This document shows positions 23,303-28,511 of a DNA stretch of 28,511 nt, one piece after another. Each line of letters begins with the position of its first letter. Position 1 is the first letter of the stretch. This DNA is from Bacteroidota bacterium (lineage in GTDB: Bacteria; Bacteroidota; Bacteroidia; Chitinophagales; Chitinophagaceae): positions 1-28,511 of the forward strand of contig CANHUW010000005.1 in NCBI GenBank assembly GCA_947463975.1, given 5' to 3'. The notes below the pieces were generated by a model, which was not told the DNA's origin, searched no databases, and saw nothing but the letters and a program-made list of their open reading frames with translations. A program made the position numbers and the translations under genes.

Positions 23303-23758
23303 ATGAATAAAAATATAAGGGTTTTAGAAAAAAGAAAAAAAATTGCACTAATAGCACATGATAATAAAAAGAAAGATTTAATTGAATGGGCCGTTCATAA
23401 TAAAAAAGAATTATCAAAACATTCATTGGTTGCAACAGGCACCACAGGAAAATTAATTGAGGATGCGCTAGACCAGCCTGTAGTTAAACTATTAAGTGGA
23501 CCACTAGGGGGTGATCAGCAAATTGGTGCAATGATTGCCACGGGGGATATTGATGTTGTGTTTTTCTTTTTTGACCCAATGGAAGCTCAACCCCACGATA
23601 GTGACGTTAAAGCTCTTTTAAGGCTTGCTGTTGCCTGGAATCTACCAATGGCTTGTGATAGATCTACCGCCGACTTCTTAATGACTTCTAGATTTATGCA
23701 AGAAGAATATTCTTATGAATTACCCAACTATACGCATTACTTAAATAGAAAAGTGTAA
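23303..23758 (+). CDS. mgsA: Methylglyoxal synthase
   Basis: A 151-residue enzyme that converts dihydroxyacetone phosphate to methylglyoxal and phosphate, a bypass of lower glycolysis. The motifs are IALIAHDNKK near the start, LVATGTTGKLIEDA (phosphate binding), LSGPLGGDQQIGAMIATGDIDVVFFFFDPMEAQPHDSDVKALLRLA, which includes the catalytic Asp/His residues, and the CDRSTADFL segment. Length is normal for the family. Its TAA stop overlaps the uvrB ATG by one base (TAATG), so translation is likely coupled. The grouping with a DNA-repair gene is suggestive, since methylglyoxal damages DNA, but the overlap alone does not prove a functional link. Confidence 0.96.
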   Translation: MNKNIRVLEKRKKIALIAHDNKKKDLIEWAVHNKKELSKHSLVATGTTGKLIEDALDQPVVKLLSGPLGGDQQIGAMIATGDIDVVFFFFDPMEAQPHDSDVKALLRLAVAWNLPMACDRSTADFLMTSRFMQEEYSYELPNYTHYLNRKV

Positions 23759-25797
23759 TGCCTTTTAAAATACACTCTAATTATACGCCCGCAGGAGATC
23801 AACCAACAGCTATTGCACAATTAACAGAAGCAGTACAAGGCGGAGATAGGTATCAAACATTATTAGGGGTAACGGGTTCAGGTAAAACTTTTACCATAGC
23901 AAACCTTATTCAAAATGTGCAAAGACCAACCCTGGTGCTTACACATAATAAAACCCTGGTTGCACAATTATATGGAGAGTTTAAACAATTCTTTCCAGAA
24001 AACGCTGTGGGCTATTTCGTTTCTTATTACGATTATTATCAACCAGAAGCGTATTTGCCTACTTCAGGGGTTTATATAGAAAAAGATTTAAGCATTAATG
24101 AAGAATTAGATAAATTAAGACTACAAGCAACCGCACAATTATTAAGCGGAAGAAGAGATATTATTATTGTTGCTAGTGTGAGTTGTATATATGGTATGGG
24201 AAATCCTACCGAATATGAAAATGGAATTATTCGAATTCAAGCGGGCATGATCATTTCAAGACAAGCTTTCTTACACGCTTTGGTGAATAGTTTATACCAT
24301 AGAACAGAAACAGAATTTGATCGCGCATCATTTAGAGTAAAAGGAGATACCGTAGACATCAACCTTCCTTATGTAGATTACGGATATCGAATCACTTTTT
24401 TTGGTGACGAAATTGAAACCATAGAAAGTATAGAAATTGAATCTGGTAAAAGAATAGAGCAAATGGAGAATGCAGCTATTTTTCCCGCTAATTTATATTT
24501 AGCTCCCAAAGAAATGTTGCAAGAAATTATATATGAAATACAAGATGAAATGCGCGCACAAGTGGAGTATTTTAAAAAAATTGGAAGACATATTGAAGCG
24601 CAAAGAATCAAAGAGCGCGTTGAATATGATATTGAAATGATCAGAGAGCTGGGTTATTGTACGGGGATTGAAAACTATTCAAGGTTTTTTGATAGAAGAA
24701 AACCAGGCACAAGACCCTTCTGTTTATTGGATTATTTCCCAAAAGATTTTATTTGTGTAATTGATGAAAGCCATGTAACCATTCCTCAAATTACCGGAAT
24801 GTATGGAGGCGATAGAAGTAGAAAAATGAATTTAGTTGAATTTGGATTTAGATTACCCAGCGCGATGGACAACCGACCATTGAATTTTAATGAATTTGAA
24901 AACATTATTGGACAAACGGTTTTTGTTAGTGCCACACCAGGAGAATATGAATTAGAAAAAACAGACGGCTTAATTGTAGAACAAGTGGTAAGGCCTACTG
25001 GCTTATTAGACCCGCCGATTGAAGTAAGACCTACTAAAAATCAAATTGATGACTTGTTGGACGAGATCACCCTGCAGGTGGAAAAAGGCGGAAGAACCCT
25101 AGTAACTACCTTAACAAAGAAAATGGCGGAGGAGATGGACCGATACCTGAAGAACATACAAATCAAATCTAAATACATTCATAGTGATATTGATGCACTA
25201 GAGCGGGTTGAAATATTAAGAGAACTTAGGTTGGGAGAAATCGACGTGTTGGTAGGAGTAAATCTCTTGAGAGAGGGTTTAGACCTTCCAGAAGTAACCC
25301 TGGTGGCTGTTTTAGATGCAGATAAAGAGGGTTTTTTAAGAAACGAAAAGTCATTAACACAAACCTCGGGTCGTGCCGCTAGAAACTCCGAGGGGCGAGT
25401 CATCTTTTATGCAGACCAGATGACCAAGAGCATGCAAAGAACTATAGATGAAACAGAAAGACGCAGAGCAAAACAAATTAAATACAATACCGAACATCAT
25501 ATTACACCAACCACCGTGGTGAAGAGTATCGAACAGGTGATGGCGCAAACAGCTGTATTGGATATTAAAGGATTTGATTTAAATAATATGAATATTCGAA
25601 CCACCGATGGTTTGAATATGGCAGCCGAGGACCAAACCGATTACGCAACTATTCCACAAACAGAGAAAGCCATCATGCAAACCAAAAAGCAAATGGAAAA
25701 ATTTGCAAAAGCTCAAGATTTTATGGAGGCGGCTAAATTAAGAGACGAAATGTTCAGACTTGAAGCACAGTTGGAAAAAATGAAAGCAGCCAAATAA
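23758..25797 (+). CDS. uvrB: UvrABC system protein B
   Basis: A 679-residue helicase-like damage-verification subunit of nucleotide excision repair, acting with UvrA and UvrC. Walker A is GVTGSGKTFT (about residues 38-47), the beta-hairpin region is YYDYYQPEAYLP, the DEAD-box-like motif is VIDESHVTIPQ, and the helicase C-terminal motifs include VGVNLLREGLDLPEV and TQTSGRAARN. The C-terminal UVR domain (about residues 637-672) that contacts UvrC is present. Full length. It begins inside the mgsA stop codon. The next gene, pnuC, follows after 25 bp, so the transcript may continue. Confidence 0.98.
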   Translation: MPFKIHSNYTPAGDQPTAIAQLTEAVQGGDRYQTLLGVTGSGKTFTIANLIQNVQRPTLVLTHNKTLVAQLYGEFKQFFPENAVGYFVSYYDYYQPEAYLPTSGVYIEKDLSINEELDKLRLQATAQLLSGRRDIIIVASVSCIYGMGNPTEYENGIIRIQAGMIISRQAFLHALVNSLYHRTETEFDRASFRVKGDTVDINLPYVDYGYRITFFGDEIETIESIEIESGKRIEQMENAAIFPANLYLAPKEMLQEIIYEIQDEMRAQVEYFKKIGRHIEAQRIKERVEYDIEMIRELGYCTGIENYSRFFDRRKPGTRPFCLLDYFPKDFICVIDESHVTIPQITGMYGGDRSRKMNLVEFGFRLPSAMDNRPLNFNEFENIIGQTVFVSATPGEYELEKTDGLIVEQVVRPTGLLDPPIEVRPTKNQIDDLLDEITLQVEKGGRTLVTTLTKKMAEEMDRYLKNIQIKSKYIHSDIDALERVEILRELRLGEIDVLVGVNLLREGLDLPEVTLVAVLDADKEGFLRNEKSLTQTSGRAARNSEGRVIFYADQMTKSMQRTIDETERRRAKQIKYNTEHHITPTTVVKSIEQVMAQTAVLDIKGFDLNNMNIRTTDGLNMAAEDQTDYATIPQTEKAIMQTKKQMEKFAKAQDFMEAAKLRDEMFRLEAQLEKMKAAK

Positions 25798-25822
25798 GTA
25801 TCTTTATCTTTCAAAACAACCC

Positions 25823-26452
25823 ATGAGCGAATTATTTCAATCTATATACGATGGCTTAATACACACTACACCACTTGAAGCTATTGCGGTGATCATGGGA
25901 ATCGTGTCAGTATGGTATAGTAGAAAAGAAAACATTTTAGTGTATCCAACAGGCCTAATTAATACTACACTATATATTTATCTAAGCTACAAGGGACATT
26001 TATTAGGAGAGGCCAGCGTGAATGTATATTATACTATCATGAGTTTATATGGGTGGTATTTGTGGACTAGAAAAACAGCAGACCAAAAAACATATGTTTT
26101 ACAAATAACGCATAGCAATAAAAAAGAGTGGCTGCAGCAGTTGTTGTTTTTTGCACTTATTTATACAATCATCTATTTATTATTGATTTATGCAAAAACT
26201 GCCTTTGCACCAGAAGCCATACCATGGGCAGATGCTTTTGCTAGTGCTACTGCTTATACCGGAATGTGGTTAATGGCAAAAAAGAAAGTGGAAAGTTGGA
26301 TATGGTGGATATTCACCAATATTGCATCCATACCACTATACTTTATAAAAGGCTATGCATTTACGAGCGTACAATTTATTGTATTATTAATTTTAGCCAC
26401 TGCAGGATATATTAGTTGGCAAAAAAAAGCAAAAGGGGTAAATATTAATTAA
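25823..26452 (+). CDS. pnuC: PnuC-type nicotinamide riboside transporter
   Basis: A 209-residue membrane protein of the PnuC (NMN/nicotinamide riboside) family with about seven hydrophobic segments. It contains LEAIAVIMGIVSVWYSRKENILVYPTGLINTTLYIYLSYKGHLLGEASVNVYYTIMSLYGWYLW in the N-terminal half. Later come the Trp-rich SWIWWIFTNIASIPLYFIKGYAFTSVQF segment and a basic C-terminus. PnuC relatives carry nicotinamide riboside, riboflavin or thiamine. The neighbour decides here: its TAA overlaps the ATG of a ribosylnicotinamide-kinase-like gene (TAATG), which supports nicotinamide riboside and trapping by phosphorylation. Confidence 0.9.
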   Translation: MSELFQSIYDGLIHTTPLEAIAVIMGIVSVWYSRKENILVYPTGLINTTLYIYLSYKGHLLGEASVNVYYTIMSLYGWYLWTRKTADQKTYVLQITHSNKKEWLQQLLFFALIYTIIYLLLIYAKTAFAPEAIPWADAFASATAYTGMWLMAKKKVESWIWWIFTNIASIPLYFIKGYAFTSVQFIVLLILATAGYISWQKKAKGVNIN

Positions 26453-26994
26453 TGAGTCAGCTACAAAAAATAGTCATATTGGGACCAGAGTCAACTGGAA
26501 AGTCAACGCTTTGCGAGAGACTCTCAAAGCACTATAACACTATATGGTGCGAAGAGTATGCGAGAGAATATTTATCAAAAAACGGTAAATCGTATAATTT
26601 TGAAAACTTACTGACCATTGCAAAGGGACAAATAGCCAATGAAGACAGGGCTACTCAAAAAGCTATTAAAGAAAATAAAACAAAGCTAATTATTGATACA
26701 GACATGTATGTAATGAAAGTGTGGTGTGAATATGTATACAACAATTGTCACCCTTTTATTTTAGAAGAGATCAGTAAAAGAAAATACGACCTCTATTTAC
26801 TTTGCGATATAGACCTTCCTTGGACAGCAGACGAAATGCGAGAGTATCCCGATGAACAACCAAGAAAAGAGTTGTTCGCGCTTTATAAAGAATTATTAAT
26901 AAATCAAGATACTCCCTGGGCAATTGTTTCTGGAACAGGCGAAACAAGAACAAAGAATGCCATGAAATTCATTGAACAATATGGTACAAAATAA
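26452..26994 (+). CDS. NadR-type ribosylnicotinamide kinase
   Basis: A 180-residue P-loop protein resembling the C-terminal kinase domain of NadR. Walker A is GPESTGKST (residues 11-19), followed by WCEEYAREYL, the KGQIANEDRA helix, IIDTDMYVMKVWCEYVY (the Asp probably helps phosphoryl transfer) and LCDIDLPWTADEMREYPDE. It lacks the N-terminal NMN-adenylyltransferase and DNA-binding domains of full NadR, so it would make NMN from nicotinamide riboside and ATP but not finish NAD. It is translationally coupled to pnuC. It may also be named an AAA-family ATPase by automated annotation. It converges on mtgA with 28 bp between and no clear terminator. Confidence 0.85.
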   Translation: MSQLQKIVILGPESTGKSTLCERLSKHYNTIWCEEYAREYLSKNGKSYNFENLLTIAKGQIANEDRATQKAIKENKTKLIIDTDMYVMKVWCEYVYNNCHPFILEEISKRKYDLYLLCDIDLPWTADEMREYPDEQPRKELFALYKELLINQDTPWAIVSGTGETRTKNAMKFIEQYGTK

Positions 26995-27022
26995 TTCATT
27001 GTGTGAAGGCTCAGTAGAAAAC

Positions 27023-27715
27023 TTATTTTTTTAAAAGTGCGCGAATATCTTCATCGTCTTCTAAATGATTCATCTCTCTTAAAATTTGAGGATATCTCCA
27101 GGCAACCCTTCTACTCATAGGTACGGGAGTAAATTTTTTAGGATTAGGAAAGCCTGCAACAATCATGGCAGCTTCGGCTCTTGTTAATTTCTTAGCAGAT
27201 TTATGAAAAAAATGTTGAGCAGCAGCCTCTACACCAAAACAACCGGGACCCGTTTCAATTACATTTAAATAGACTTCAAGGATTCTTTTTTTACCCCAGA
27301 TCATTTCAATTAAAAAAGTAAAATAAAATTCAGGGATCTTTCTTATGTATTTATCATATCTACCACCTTGCCATAAAAAAACATTTTTAGCGGTTTGCTG
27401 TGTTATAGTACTGGCGCCACCTCCAAGTGGTATTCTAGATTTCTTTTTTTTCTTTTTAGGACGCAAGCTTTTTTCCAAGGCATCAAAATCAAAACCAATA
27501 TGATCTGGAAACACCTGATCTTCACTTGCAATTGCAGCAAGCTTAATATTATAGGACATGTCTTCCCAGGCTACATAGTCCCTTTTTAATCCAAGCCCAA
27601 AAGCATTGGTAATTTGTGTAATAGTAATTGGGGGGTCTACAAACTTAATAAGCACCACATAAGCCAAAGAGCTTATGAATAAATACAAAAAAATTTTTCG
27701 AATGATTTTAAACAC
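27023..27715 (-). CDS. mtgA: Monofunctional peptidoglycan glycosyltransferase
   Basis: A 230-residue glycosyltransferase family 51 enzyme that polymerises lipid II into glycan strands at the outer face of the inner membrane. One N-terminal membrane helix (about residues 8-25) anchors it. The catalytic Glu is E65 in IASEDQVFPDHIGFD, and the second block GGGASTITQQTAKN lies at about 98-111. It is followed by EVYLNVIETGPGCFGVEAAAQHFF with the second important Glu. There is no transpeptidase domain, so it is the MtgA type. A run of six Lys (about 88-93) precedes the GGGAST block. It follows the unknown exported-protein gene by 7 bp and probably shares its transcript. Confidence 0.94.
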   Translation of the reverse strand: MFKIIRKIFLYLFISSLAYVVLIKFVDPPITITQITNAFGLGLKRDYVAWEDMSYNIKLAAIASEDQVFPDHIGFDFDALEKSLRPKKKKKKSRIPLGGGASTITQQTAKNVFLWQGGRYDKYIRKIPEFYFTFLIEMIWGKKRILEVYLNVIETGPGCFGVEAAAQHFFHKSAKKLTRAEAAMIVAGFPNPKKFTPVPMSRRVAWRYPQILREMNHLEDDEDIRALLKK

Positions 27716-27722
27716 GGCTATA

Positions 27723-28274
27723 TTATAAAATGGCTACGCTAAATCTTTTTCCAATGGGCCTATAGTTGGGATTTTTCTTAGCTTGTATTTTTCCTAAAAT
27801 CCACGCACCCATTCCCGCACCCATTTTTGGTAAATTACTTGATTCAAAAACAGGATCTTTTTTGATTAAAGAGTTTGCCACATTCACTATAAAATATCCA
27901 GCACCCGCTGTTTGTAAGAATGCGCCATTGCTGAAAACGCTTGTATATTGATTGGATTCTTTTGCAAATGCCCTTATTTCATCTATCCCTAATATGAGGG
28001 TGCCTAATTTAATGGTATCAAAATCTTTGGTACCCCACATGGTCATCGTGGGCTGTAGTCCAAATTGTTTTACATCAATTGTATCAGCCTTAATTCTAGA
28101 GATGTAACCCGTTATCCACTGTCTGTTACTAAATTCAAATTTGATATAGTTGCCCACCGTGAAATTTTTAATAACAATATTTCTGTCTTTTAATACCAAT
28201 ACACGATCTGATTGTGCAAAAAGGGTATTCAAACAAAAAAGCAATAAAATTTGAAGTAGTAGTGTTTTTTTCAC
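27723..28274 (-). CDS. Conserved exported protein of unknown function
   Basis: A 183-residue protein with a signal peptide (MKKTLLLQILLLFCLNTLFAQ, probable cleavage after FAQ or just before Q). The mature part begins SDRVLVLKDRNIVIKNFTVGNYIKFEFSNRQWITGYISRI, which looks beta-rich and barrel-like. A later segment (about residues 115-160) is more hydrophobic, with small residues (FLQTAGAGYFIVNVANSL, MGAGMGAWILGKI), possibly a weak membrane-associated part. I recognise similar proteins in Chitinophagaceae but know no function. It is 7 bp upstream of mtgA and 13 bp downstream of the LysE-like gene on the same strand. A role in the cell envelope is guesswork from location. Confidence 0.7.
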   Translation of the reverse strand: MKKTLLLQILLLFCLNTLFAQSDRVLVLKDRNIVIKNFTVGNYIKFEFSNRQWITGYISRIKADTIDVKQFGLQPTMTMWGTKDFDTIKLGTLILGIDEIRAFAKESNQYTSVFSNGAFLQTAGAGYFIVNVANSLIKKDPVFESSNLPKMGAGMGAWILGKIQAKKNPNYRPIGKRFSVAIL

Positions 28275-28287
28275 AGAAGCAAATTAC

Positions 28288-28511
28288 TTAATAATAACGA
28301 ATTGCACTATAAAATAATGCCGCACTAAATGTTAAAATAATGATTGCAGAGGCCCTGTTTATCCAGATCAAACTTTTCTCTGTCAATCTTGGTCTTAAAG
28401 AACCCGCCAAAACCACTTTTAATAAATCGGATAACAAAACAAATATAAGGCAGGTACTAAAAACGATCAGCTTATATCGTATAGGATTAGAGCTATCTTC
28501 TGCGGTAGCAC
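28288..28511 (-). CDS. LysE/RhtB-like exporter, C-terminal fragment
   Basis: The 3' 74 codons of a gene whose start lies beyond the right edge. On the minus strand it reads a hydrophobic helix (YKLIVFSTCLIFVLLSD), a short basic turn (GSLRPRLTEKSLIWINR) and a final hydrophobic helix (ASAIIILTFSAALFYSAIRYY). The LxPRLT...WINR turn before the last helix is typical of LysE/RhtB amino-acid exporters, so that is the best guess. Family assignment from this fragment alone is tentative. It is followed after 13 bp by the exported unknown gene, so the three genes probably form an operon. Confidence 0.6.
   Translation of the reverse strand, partial: ATAEDSSNPIRYKLIVFSTCLIFVLLSDLLKVVLAGSLRPRLTEKSLIWINRASAIIILTFSAALFYSAIRYY

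Noticed and set aside
1..28511. CRISPR array, transposase, integrase, attachment sites or prophage genes
   Set aside because: No regularly spaced repeats, no mobile-element proteins and no tRNA-edge duplication were seen; all sizeable genes have ordinary chromosomal assignments.

Overview
The window is an AT-rich bacterial chromosome segment that looks like a Bacteroidota genome, most likely Chitinophagaceae or a close relative. This rests on the TonB-dependent receptor/DUF4249 lipoprotein pair, a DUF2480 protein, promoter boxes of the Bacteroidota type (TAnnTTTG), almost no Shine-Dalgarno sequences, and protein variants usual in that phylum. The content is mostly housekeeping. I see no insertion sequence, prophage, CRISPR array or defence island.

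Layout. 1-2.7 kb (+): the 3' part of a TonB-dependent receptor, then a DUF4249 lipoprotein. 2.7-5.2 kb (-): tRNA-Phe with its own promoter and terminator, an EamA transporter and asnS. 5.4-6.9 kb (+): rho. 7.0-9.9 kb (-): polA. 10.0-14.3 kb (-): two exported amidohydrolase-family proteins. 14.4-17.0 kb (-): mnmG and ybeY, separated by a gene-free stretch with two perfect parS-type palindromes. 17.1-17.9 kb (+): a stand-alone FeoA and nadD. 17.9-20.6 kb (-): DUF2480 and a PpiD/SurA-like foldase. 20.56-21.32 kb: a 765-bp, very AT-rich gene-free region. 21.3-27.0 kb (+): recA, an acyltransferase, mgsA, uvrB, pnuC and a NadR-type kinase. 27.0-28.5 kb (-): mtgA, an unknown exported protein and the 3' end of a LysE-like exporter.

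How it fits together. Most genes left of about 20.6 kb point left and the six to the right of it point right. The diverging point is the AT-rich region, which holds several one-mismatch DnaA boxes, a 28-bp interrupted palindrome, short direct repeats and two similar dyads just upstream of recA. Two parS-type sites lie only 4-5 kb away, beside mnmG, a gene often found near chromosome origins. Together these suggest the replication origin/centromere neighbourhood, but no DnaA box is an exact match, dnaA and parAB are not in the window, and my small hand counts of G and C in same-strand genes on both sides were inconclusive. The other coherent group is NAD metabolism: nadD, and pnuC followed at once by a ribosylnicotinamide-kinase-like gene.
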